From Anaerolineales bacterium (lineage in GTDB: Bacteria > Chloroflexota > Anaerolineae > Anaerolineales > UBA6663), in contig JADZEK010000149.1 of NCBI GenBank assembly GCA_020850595.1, positions 1 to 63,498 of the forward strand: 63,498 bases of DNA, given 5' to 3'. The notes beneath the pieces were generated by a model that was not told where the DNA came from, did no database searches, and was given only the letters and a program-made list of their open reading frames with translations. Every line of letters begins with the position of its first letter. Positions within the stretch are counted from its first letter, which is position 1. Positions 25,248 through 32,194 of this stretch are shown here, piece by piece. The translations under genes were made by a program, and so were the position numbers.

Positions 25248-26490
25248 TGGCGGTCGGCGCCGGCCGCCGCCGCAGCGAGGCGTAGCGCAGCGCCAACAGC
25301 AGCGGCAGCAGCGCAATCACCAGCCCCAGCCAGTTCAGGTTGTGGAAGCCGATGAGTGCCAGCAGCACGCCGCTTTGCAGGCTGCCCAGCGCCGAAATGG
25401 CGTTGACCACCAGGTCGTTGCCGCCTTGCAGCCGCGTCTGCTCCGAGAAGCTCAGCGTATCCGTCAGCAGGGCCGCCCCCGCCACGTAGCAGAAATTCCA
25501 GCCCAACCCCAGCAAGAACAGCGCCACCGCCAGCACGCCCGTCACCAGCGACAGCGGCGCGAGCAGGCAGGCGGCTGTCAGCAGCGCCACGCCCGCCATG
25601 ATCGTCACCGGTCGGCCGAAGGTGTCGGCCAGCCGGCCCGAAATCATCGAGAGGCCGAACATGCCCAGCGTGTGCGCCGTGATGACCAGCGAGACATCGC
25701 CCAGCGCGTGGCCGTGGGCGGTCATGTGCACCGACGTGATAGACATGATCATCACCATCACCAACTGCCCGACAACCATGGCCGCAATTGCCAGGCGCGT
25801 GCCCGGCTGGGCGAAGATGGCGCGCAGCGGGCGGGCCGGGCTGGCGTTGACGGCGCCTGTTTCGGGCGCATCTTCGGCGGCCAGTTGGCGCGCCAGGTCG
25901 CGCGGGTCGGGGCGCAGGAACAGGAAGGTCAGCGCCAGCGCCAGCCCAAACAGCGCCACCGTGGCCCACCACGGCCCGGCCAGCTCGTTTTGCCCGGTGA
26001 CGAGCGCCCAGTGGCCCATCGGCCCCACCAGCGCCGGGCCGAGGATCGCGCCCACCGTGCCGCCCCACACCACCAGGCTGATGGCCCGCGCCCGTTCGGC
26101 GGCCGGGTGCATTTCCGCCGCAGCGTAGCGCGCCTGGTCTGCTACGCCGCGCGTCAGCCCGACGATGGCGTAGCCCAGCAGAAACAGCGCGAAGTGCCCG
26201 GCGTTGATGGCGGCGCCCACCAGTGCCGCCCCCACGACGCCCAGCCCGAAGCCCAACGCCAGCCCCAAGCGCCGGCCCTCGCGCTCCATCAGCCGGGCGG
26301 CCGGGTAAGCCGCCGCCGCGCTGCCGAACTGGTACACGGCGCTGGGCAGCCCGGCGTAGATGGCGCTGCCCGTCATCTGCACGGCGGCGATGGCGCCGAC
26401 GGTGGAGCCGGCCAGGTACGCGGCGGAACTAGCGCTCTGCCCCCAGAACAACAGCCAGGTCAGGCGCTGCTGAACAGCGATGGGTTTCAC
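25234..26490 (-). CDS. Major facilitator superfamily transporter
   Basis: A 418-residue protein with about 12 hydrophobic segments. The intracellular-loop motifs ARLMEREGRR and GRLADTFGRPVTI sit after helices 2 and 8, as in MFS permeases. I take GTG 26490 as the start, 8 bp after the stop of the receiver gene and just before the first helix. Its 3' end overlaps the convergent glycosidase by 14 bp. It is the last gene of the rpiB-deoC operon, so it could import the sugar or nucleoside feeding the BMC. Drug-efflux members look similar, so the substrate is open. Confidence 0.85.
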   Translation of the reverse strand: MKPIAVQQRLTWLLFWGQSASSAAYLAGSTVGAIAAVQMTGSAIYAGLPSAVYQFGSAAAAYPAARLMEREGRRLGLALGFGLGVVGAALVGAAINAGHFALFLLGYAIVGLTRGVADQARYAAAEMHPAAERARAISLVVWGGTVGAILGPALVGPMGHWALVTGQNELAGPWWATVALFGLALALTFLFLRPDPRDLARQLAAEDAPETGAVNASPARPLRAIFAQPGTRLAIAAMVVGQLVMVMIMSITSVHMTAHGHALGDVSLVITAHTLGMFGLSMISGRLADTFGRPVTIMAGVALLTAACLLAPLSLVTGVLAVALFLLGLGWNFCYVAGAALLTDTLSFSEQTRLQGGNDLVVNAISALGSLQSGVLLALIGFHNLNWLGLVIALLPLLLALRYASLRRRPAPTATTGS

Positions 26491-26498
26491 AACGCGGG

Positions 26499-27254
26499 TT
26501 ACTTGGGGGGCGAGACCCGATTCAGCTTTTCGAGGCGCTCGCAGATCAGCCGCAGGGTCTGCCAGTCGCGGCGGGCCAGGAAGATCTCGGCCAGGCGCGT
26601 CAGCGTGTTGGGGTCCATGTTGCGCAGCTTGACCAGCTCGGCGTACACCCGCGCCGCTTCGTTGTCGGTGCGGCCGGTCTTGAGGAAGGTCACCGCCAGC
26701 TGGATCAGCTCCTGCTCGCGGGCGCGGTCGGCGTCCTCGAGCGCGCCGGTCTTGGCCAGGCTGCCGGTGGTCGGCGGCGGGTTGGCCGGGGCGCTCAGTT
26801 CGCCCGTGGCGGCGGCGCTGCCACTGCCCAGGCCGCCGGTCTTCACCTTGTTGAGATTGCCGGTCTTGGGCGGCTCGGGCGCGCGCACCGCCACCCGGCG
26901 GATGGCGTTGAGGAATTCGTCGGTGTTGAAGGGCTTGATGAGGTACTCGCGCGCCCCCGCGGCCATGGCCTGCCGCAGCACCTCGCGCTCGCCGTCGTAA
27001 GACATGGCCATGCACACCGTGGTCGGGCTGACGTTCGCCAGTGCGCGGATAGCCGTCAGCCCGTCCACCTTGGGCATGTGCACGTCAATCACCGCCACGT
27101 CTGGCTGCTCGCTGCGGGCCATCTCCACCGCTTCCTGCCCGTCGCGGGCCAGCGAGACCACCTGGATGTCGCGCTCCAGAGACACCATCAGCTCCGCGCT
27201 CTTGCGGAACTCCGCGTTGTCGTCGGCGATCAGCAGGCGAATGCGCGACAGCAT
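26499..27254 (-). CDS. Response regulator with TPR-like C-terminal region
   Basis: A 251-residue protein: receiver at 1-125 (acidic DDN, phosphoacceptor Asp in VIDVHMPK, switch Ser in AMSYDG, Lys in LIKPFN), a 60-residue Gly/Ala/Pro-rich linker, then helical repeats resembling TPR (EQELIQLAVTFLKTGR, NTLTRLAEIFLARRDW). No DNA-binding domain, so it may act by protein contact. It lies in the BMC operon between the BMC-H and transporter genes. Confidence 0.82.
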   Translation of the reverse strand: MLSRIRLLIADDNAEFRKSAELMVSLERDIQVVSLARDGQEAVEMARSEQPDVAVIDVHMPKVDGLTAIRALANVSPTTVCMAMSYDGEREVLRQAMAAGAREYLIKPFNTDEFLNAIRRVAVRAPEPPKTGNLNKVKTGGLGSGSAAATGELSAPANPPPTTGSLAKTGALEDADRAREQELIQLAVTFLKTGRTDNEAARVYAELVKLRNMDPNTLTRLAEIFLARRDWQTLRLICERLEKLNRVSPPK

Positions 27255-27271
27255 GGCGTGGCTTTCAGATA

Positions 27272-27308
27272 CGGGGCGCTCAACAGCCCTCGGCCGCCGA
27301 GCGCCCCG
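27272..27308 (-). other. Intra-operon hairpin downstream of BMC-H
   Basis: A perfect 10-bp GC-rich stem (27272-27281 with 27299-27308) with a 17-nt loop in the 72-bp gap after the BMC-H stop. There is no T-run. It could stabilise the 3' end of the upstream mRNA or act as a partial terminator, favouring abundant BMC-H. Confidence 0.5.
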
Positions 27309-27326
27309 CTGGGGAAGGCCCGGAAG

Positions 27327-27641
27327 TTAGCCGCGGCCGCCGATGCTGCCCTTGGTGTTCTGGGGCAAGATCAGCTCCACATCCGAGTGGGGGCGCGGGA
27401 TGACGTGCACCGACACCAGCTCGCCCACGCGCTTGGCGGCCGCCGCGCCGGCGTCGGTCGCGGCCTTCACCGCGCCCACGTCGCCGCGCACCATCACGGT
27501 CACATACCCGCCGCCCACGTATTCGCTGCCGATCAGCGTCACGTTGGCCGCCTTGACCATGGCGTCGGCTGCTTCCACGGCCCCAATCAGGCCGCGGGTC
27601 TCCACCATTCCCAGCGCGATCATGCTGACATCTACGGGCAT
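27327..27641 (-). CDS. BMC-H hexameric shell protein (PduA/EutM/CcmK family)
   Basis: A 104-residue single-domain shell protein, the hexamer that tiles the facets of the compartment. [38 protein letters not shown] and [19 protein letters not shown] are hallmark segments. The pore region is [15 protein letters not shown] lies just upstream of the ATG, the strongest ribosome site in the operon, as expected for the most abundant shell protein. It is the only BMC-H in the window, so other hexamers may be encoded elsewhere. Confidence 0.96.
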   Translation of the reverse strand: MPVDVSMIALGMVETRGLIGAVEAADAMVKAANVTLIGSEYVGGGYVTVMVRGDVGAVKAATDAGAAAAKRVGELVSVHVIPRPHSDVELILPQNTKGSIGGRG

Positions 27642-27668
27642 AGCTCCTCCTCAGCAGGGCGGGCGCGG

Positions 27669-29174
27669 TTAGCGCTTCAGTTCGGCCAGCACGCGCCGCA
27701 CCAGGTCGTCCAGGCGGTCGGCGTCCAGGCCGGCGGTTGGGGCGCCGGGGCCGTTGGCGGCCAGGCGCTGCAATTGCGATGGATCGTCGGTCGCGCCCGG
27801 CACGAGCGCCGCCGCCGGCGGCGGGTTTAGCTCGTAAGCCAGGCGCTTGACATTATACATGTGATGCACGGTGATGTTGTCGCCCGTAATCGCGCCGCCG
27901 TAGCCGCCTGGGCCGAGCGTCATAGACGGCATCACCCCGGTGGTCATGCCCGTGGCGCCGAGCGTGCCCAACGTGTTCACCAAGATGCGGAACACCGGCT
28001 TTTCCAGCCCAAAGCGCATGATGACGTTATCGTCTTGCGCGTGGATCACGAGCGAATGGCCGCGCCCGCCGAAGTTAATCAACTCAATGCAGCGGTCGCA
28101 GCCCGCCTCCCAGCCGTCGGCCTCGTACCAGCCCAGCACGGTCGTCAGCTTCTCGCCCGAGAGCGGCTCGTCGCGGCCCACGCTGTTCAGCCGCGCCACC
28201 AAGATACGGGCCGAGGCTGGCACGCTGATGCCGCCCATCTGCGCCAACTGCTGCGGGCTTTTGCCCACCGCCTTGGGGTTAATCAGGTGGCCCTGGCTGA
28301 ACAGCAGCTTCCCCAGCGCCGCCTTCTGAGCCTCGTCCACGAAGTACGCGCCTTCGGCCTGCATCAACTCGGCCAACTGCGCCGCCACCGGCCGGTCGGC
28401 GATGACGGCCTGCTCAGTGGCGCAGATCACCGAGTGGTCAAACGCCTTGGAGCCGACAATGTAACGGGCGGCCCGGCGCAGGTCGGCCGAGCGGTCCACA
28501 TAGACCGGCACGTTGCCGGGGCCGACGCCGTACGCGGGCTTGCCCACCGAGTGCGCCGCCTTCACCATCTCAGAGCCGCCGGTCGCCAAGATCAGCGCCA
28601 CGTAGCGGTGGCGCATCAACTCCTGCGTGCCCGGCAAACTCACTTTGGTCAGGCAAGCCACCAGCCCGGCGGGCATCCCCGCTTGCACGCCCGCCTCGAT
28701 CATCACGCGCGCGGCCTCCAGGCTGCACTTGGCCGCGGCCGGGTGCGGGGCGATGATGATGCCGTTACGCGCCTTGACCGCGATGAGGATCTTGAAGATC
28801 GTCGTCGAGGTGGGGTTGGTGCTGGGCGTCAGCGCCGCCACCACCCCCATCGGCCAGGCGATGTCATACATCCGCTTGTGTGCGTCGTGCCGGATGACGC
28901 CGACCGTCGGGATGTCTTTAATCGAGTCCCACAGCACTTGCGACGCGAGCACGTTCTTCAGCGTCTTGTGCTCGGGCACGCCGTAGCCGGTCTCGTCGGC
29001 GGCCAGCTTGCCCAGGCGCTCGGCCTGGGCGTAGGCGGCCGCGGCCATCGCCGCGCACACCCGGTCTACCTCGGCTTGCGCGGCATGTGTGAACAGGCGC
29101 TGGGCGTCGCGCGCGGCCACGGCGGCCGCGCGGGCTTCCTGAATGGATTGCAGGTCGTGGTCAAGTTCGGGCAT
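27669..29174 (-). CDS. CoA-acylating aldehyde dehydrogenase of the BMC (PduP/EutE-like) with C-terminal targeting peptide
   Basis: A 501-residue NAD- and CoA-dependent aldehyde dehydrogenase, the signature enzyme of metabolosome-type BMCs, converting an aldehyde to acyl-CoA. The catalytic Cys is in [23 protein letters not shown] and [10 protein letters not shown] are typical of the acylating class. Residues 483-501 form an amphipathic helix ([18 protein letters not shown]), separated from the body by a Pro/Ala-rich linker, a C-terminal encapsulation peptide. GAGGGG precedes the ATG. With DeoC upstream, acetaldehyde is the likely substrate; the class II aldolase could supply lactaldehyde. Confidence 0.95.
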   Translation of the reverse strand: MPELDHDLQSIQEARAAAVAARDAQRLFTHAAQAEVDRVCAAMAAAAYAQAERLGKLAADETGYGVPEHKTLKNVLASQVLWDSIKDIPTVGVIRHDAHKRMYDIAWPMGVVAALTPSTNPTSTTIFKILIAVKARNGIIIAPHPAAAKCSLEAARVMIEAGVQAGMPAGLVACLTKVSLPGTQELMRHRYVALILATGGSEMVKAAHSVGKPAYGVGPGNVPVYVDRSADLRRAARYIVGSKAFDHSVICATEQAVIADRPVAAQLAELMQAEGAYFVDEAQKAALGKLLFSQGHLINPKAVGKSPQQLAQMGGISVPASARILVARLNSVGRDEPLSGEKLTTVLGWYEADGWEAGCDRCIELINFGGRGHSLVIHAQDDNVIMRFGLEKPVFRILVNTLGTLGATGMTTGVMPSMTLGPGGYGGAITGDNITVHHMYNVKRLAYELNPPPAAALVPGATDDPSQLQRLAANGPGAPTAGLDADRLDDLVRRVLAELKR

Positions 29175-29215
29175 GCGCCCCTCGCGGGTCTGCAGCTGAG
29201 ACAGCGCGCCTCAGC

Positions 29216-29506
29216 TTAGGTCTTGCGGTAGGTGATCGTGCCGCTCACGTCCAGCGAGTCAATCACCGCCATGATCACGGCGTCTACCGGCGTGTCTTTG
29301 GTAATCGTCGTCTGCCGCGCCGACGAGCCGGCCGCCACCAGCACCAGGTCGCCCGGCCCGGCGTCCACGCTGTCAATGGCGACGTACGGCTTGCCGGTCG
29401 GCGCGCCGCGCTCATCGGCCTCGCGCACAATCAACAGCTTGCGGCCGGTCAACTTCTCGTCCTTGATGGTGGCGACGGTGCTGCCAATGACGCGGGCAAT
29501 TTGCAC
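29216..29506 (-). CDS. BMC-P pentameric shell protein (EutN/CcmL family), paralog 3
   Basis: A 96-residue vertex protein: QIARVIGSTVATIKDEKLTG, KLLIVREAD, VDAGPGDLVLVAAGSSAR and AVIMAVIDSLDV. The start is GTG with GAGG upstream, 11 bp after the zinc-ribbon gene. It is cotranscribed with the cargo enzymes, unlike the other two paralogs. Confidence 0.95.
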   Translation of the reverse strand: MQIARVIGSTVATIKDEKLTGRKLLIVREADERGAPTGKPYVAIDSVDAGPGDLVLVAAGSSARQTTITKDTPVDAVIMAVIDSLDVSGTITYRKT

Positions 29507-29517
29507 GGACGCCTCGC

Positions 29518-29829
29518 CTAGACCCGCCGCGGGCCGCTCGGCCGGGCGCGCGGCGCGGGCGGCCGGGCGCTGCGGCGGGCGCGGCGGTTCGCATCGCGGC
29601 GCAGCCCCAACTCGGCCCCCAGCAGCGTGTTGATTTGCTCGAGCGCCACGGCGTCATACTCCGCTTCGCCGCACACATCGCACACCCAGCCCGGAAAGTT
29701 GGGCATGGTGACGAACTGCCCGCCGAACCACTGGGCAAACACCACGCGCCGCAACTGCAGCGTGCCCATTTGGCAATGCAGGCAAACGTAGCTCACCGGC
29801 CGCGGGGCGGGGGCTTCGGCTTCAGGCAT
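29518..29829 (-). CDS. YgiT/MqsA-N-type zinc-ribbon protein in the BMC operon
   Basis: A 103-residue protein with CLHC (residues 16-19) and CDVC (50-53) pairs that would bind one zinc, as in YgiT/MqsA N-terminal domains. Arg- and Pro-rich C-terminal residues follow. No HTH or toxin partner is seen. Its ATG overlaps the deoC stop (ATGA), so it is translationally coupled to deoC. It may be a regulator or a cargo-binding factor. Similar YgiT-type ribbons are widespread and poorly characterised. Confidence 0.7.
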   Translation of the reverse strand: MPEAEAPAPRPVSYVCLHCQMGTLQLRRVVFAQWFGGQFVTMPNFPGWVCDVCGEAEYDAVALEQINTLLGAELGLRRDANRRARRSARPPAPRARPSGPRRV

Positions 29830-30779
29830 CAGTAGCTTCCTCCGCGGGCCGGCGTTATGGCCGGCGCGGTCGCAGCGGCGGCGGGCGCGCTGCCGGCCGC
29901 CGGGGTTTGTACGATCTTGATCCCGGCGCTGGCCCCAATGCGCGTGGCTCCGGCCTGCACCAGCGCGTCGGCGTCCTCGCGCGTGCGAATGCCGCCGGCC
30001 GCCTTCACGCCCATGCTCGGGCCGACCGCGCGCCGCATCAGCGCCACATCGGCCACGGTCGCCCCGCCGGAGGCGAACCCGGTGGAAGTCTTCACGTAAT
30101 CAGCGCCGCTCTCCTTCGAGAGCAGGCAGGCCGCCACCTTCTCCTCGTCCGTCAGCAGCGCCGCTTCAATGATGACCTTCACCAGCGCCCCCGCGGCGTG
30201 GGCGTGGGTCACGCGCACCACGGCGCGGATGTCGCGCGCCACCATCTCGTAGTCGCGGCTCTTCAGCGCGCCGATGTTGATGACCATGTCAATCTCGGTC
30301 GCGCCCTGGTCCAGCGCCACCTGGGCCTCATAGGCCTTCACCTCCGGCGGCGTGGCCCCCAGCGGGAAACCCACCACCGTGCACACCGCCACCGGCGAGC
30401 CGCGCAGCAGTTGCGCCGCCAGCGCCACATACGTGGGGTTCACGCACACCGCCGCGAAGCCGTGCTTGCGCGCCTCGTAGCACAACTGGGCAATCTGGTC
30501 CGCGGTGGCGTCGGGCTTCAGCAGGGTGTGGTCAATCATACCCGCCAACTCGGGCCGCGCCGGGCTGGCCCCCAGGCCCGCCGAGAGCCGGTCGGCCCCG
30601 GCCTGCACAATCAACTCGATCTTGCTGCCGCAATGGCGGATGCAGTGGCCCGCCCCGCATTCCTCGCTGCACTCCACCCCCAGGCCGGTGGCCCGGCGCT
30701 CGTCCTCGGCCAGGGCCAGCAGCACCTGGCGGGTGACGACTTCGACAAGGCGTTCAACAGTCTGGCGATCAGCCGGCAT
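29829..30779 (-). CDS. deoC: Deoxyribose-phosphate aldolase with N-terminal BMC targeting peptide and Cys/His cluster
   Basis: A 316-residue DERA, longer than the usual 220-260. The class I aldolase core splits 2-deoxy-D-ribose-5-phosphate into acetaldehyde and glyceraldehyde-3-phosphate. Conserved sites are EIDMVIN (acid), YVKTSTGF (Schiff-base Lys) and [10 protein letters not shown]. Residues 4-25 ([21 protein letters not shown]) are an amphipathic encapsulation-type helix. Residues 37-50 carry Cys37, Cys41, His45, Cys46, His49 and Cys50, a motif absent from ordinary DeoC as I know it. The last 25 residues are Ala/Pro-rich. It starts 8 bp after rpiB. This enzyme fits the sugar-phosphate-utilizing BMC class. 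Confidence 0.93.
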   Translation of the reverse strand: MPADRQTVERLVEVVTRQVLLALAEDERRATGLGVECSEECGAGHCIRHCGSKIELIVQAGADRLSAGLGASPARPELAGMIDHTLLKPDATADQIAQLCYEARKHGFAAVCVNPTYVALAAQLLRGSPVAVCTVVGFPLGATPPEVKAYEAQVALDQGATEIDMVINIGALKSRDYEMVARDIRAVVRVTHAHAAGALVKVIIEAALLTDEEKVAACLLSKESGADYVKTSTGFASGGATVADVALMRRAVGPSMGVKAAGGIRTREDADALVQAGATRIGASAGIKIVQTPAAGSAPAAAATAPAITPARGGSY

Positions 30780-30787
30780 AGTCTCTA

Positions 30788-31396
30788 TTATGCCCCGTTT
30801 TTCAAGAAGCGTCTTTCGATCTCAGTGATCTTGTCAATGCGGCGCTGGTGGCGGCCCCCGGCGTAGGCCGTGGTCAGCCACGTCTGCGCGATGGTGCGCG
30901 CCAGCGCCGGGCCGATCAGCCCCGCGCCCAGCGTCAGCACGTTGGCGTCGTTGTGCTCGCGGCTGTTCACCGCGCTGCTGTAGTCGTAGCACAGCGCCGC
31001 CCGCGCGCCCGGCACCTTGTTGGCCGCCATGCTGCTGCCGATGCCCGCGCCGTCCACCACAATGCCGCGCCAGGCCTCGCCCGAGGCCACCAGCCGCGCC
31101 ACCGCGTAGGCCAGGTCGGGGTAGTCCACCGCCTCGGTCGAGTGCGTGCCGCAGTCGCGCACGCTGTAGCCTAGCTCGGTCAGGTAGGCTTTCAGGTTTT
31201 CCTTGAGCGCGAAGCCGCCGTGGTCGGCGCCCAGCGCCACCACGCCCTGGCTCGGCGCGGGGGTGCTGGCGGCGGGCGCGGCCACCGCCGCCACCGCCGC
31301 TGTGGGCTGGTCGGCCTGCGGTTCGCCCAGTGTGCGGCGCACGACCTTTTCAACCAGGTCGCGCAGATCAGCTTCCGAGAGTGTAGACGCAGCCAT
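30788..31396 (-). CDS. rpiB: RpiB-family ribose-5-phosphate isomerase with N-terminal BMC targeting peptide
   Basis: A 202-residue protein. Residues 5-25 ([20 protein letters not shown]) form an encapsulation-type helix, nearly the same pattern as the tail of the aldehyde dehydrogenase. An Ala/Pro linker (26-50) follows, then the RpiB/LacA domain with [23 protein letters not shown] and [14 protein letters not shown]. The position of the catalytic Cys65 of E. coli RpiB is Asp115 here, so the proton-transfer base differs. Substrate may be ribose-5-phosphate or another aldose phosphate. TTAAGGG precedes the ATG. It is the first BMC gene of its operon, 25 bp after lepB. Confidence 0.9.
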   Translation of the reverse strand: MAASTLSEADLRDLVEKVVRRTLGEPQADQPTAAVAAVAAPAASTPAPSQGVVALGADHGGFALKENLKAYLTELGYSVRDCGTHSTEAVDYPDLAYAVARLVASGEAWRGIVVDGAGIGSSMAANKVPGARAALCYDYSSAVNSREHNDANVLTLGAGLIGPALARTIAQTWLTTAYAGGRHQRRIDKITEIERRFLKNGA

Positions 31397-31421
31397 AGGC
31401 CCTTAAGTTGCCCCGCCGCCG

Positions 31422-32033
31422 TTACGGAGCGCTGGCATAAGTGTAGTGCGGCACCAGGCCCCACAGCGTGGGCGGCCAATAGACGAAGATCGCCCGGCCG
31501 ATAAAGTAATGCCGCGCCAGCGGCCCCCAGCTATGTGAGTCGGAGGAGCTGTTGCGGTTGTCCCCCAGCACGAAATACTCGTCCGGGCCGAGCGTCCACA
31601 TGTTCTCGTAGGTGGGCGGAGCCGAAATGTACGGCTCCTCCAGGGGTACGCCGTTGATCGAGACCACGCCCTGCGCTACGCGCACCGTCTCACCCGGCAG
31701 GCCAATCACGCGCTTGATGAAGTCGCGCTCGGTCGCCAGCGGGTAGTTGAAGACGATCACGTCGCCGCGCTTGGGGCTGCCCAGCATGTACGACACCTTG
31801 TCCACCAGCACATACTGGTTGGGGTGCATCGAAGGCTCCATGCTCGAGCCTTCAATACGAAAGCGCCCCGTGCCGAAGTTCACCGCCGCGTAGATGAGCA
31901 CGGTGAGCAGGATGGTCTCGATGATCTCGCGCAGCAGGCCCTTGCCGGGGGCCGGGGTCGTGGGCTGGCTTGGGGCCAGCGAACTATCCGGCGGCGGGGC
32001 GGTGGGCGGCGTGTCGGTGGTGGTGAAGGACAA
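31422..32033 (-). CDS. lepB: Signal peptidase I
   Basis: A 203-residue membrane protease that removes signal peptides. A Pro/Thr-rich cytoplasmic extension (1-30), one transmembrane helix (about 36-52), Ser nucleophile in EGSSMEPSMHP, general-base Lys in RDFIKRVIGLPGE, and box E GDNRNSSSDSH are all present. The start is TTG at 32033 with GGAG 8 nt upstream. It is directly upstream of rpiB and may share its promoter; a link to BMC function is not expected. Confidence 0.93.
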   Translation of the reverse strand: MSFTTTDTPPTAPPPDSSLAPSQPTTPAPGKGLLREIIETILLTVLIYAAVNFGTGRFRIEGSSMEPSMHPNQYVLVDKVSYMLGSPKRGDVIVFNYPLATERDFIKRVIGLPGETVRVAQGVVSINGVPLEEPYISAPPTYENMWTLGPDEYFVLGDNRNSSSDSHSWGPLARHYFIGRAIFVYWPPTLWGLVPHYTYASAP

Positions 32034-32072
32034 GGCAAACTCCAGCTACCAGTACAAGCTCACGTGGCGGGG

Positions 32073-32078
32073 ATTATA
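32073..32078 (-). promoter_or_regulatory. Putative -10 box upstream of lepB and the BMC cargo operon
   Basis: Minus strand TATAAT, 39 bp before the TTG start of lepB. The -35 position is not recognisable. Confidence 0.4.
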
Positions 32079-32194
32079 AAGCGAACAAGCGACTGGCGGA
32101 AGGTGTCGAAGGGTCAGGTTGAACAGACATGTCGAGCAGTTTGAGTTGTGATTCTGTATTCACTCAACATCCTATCGCGAACGGTCTGCGCGCG

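Noticed and set aside
29518..30779. Toxin-antitoxin system suggested by the YgiT-type ribbon
   Set aside because: No MqsR/HigB-like toxin or HTH domain is adjacent; the gene is coupled to deoC instead.
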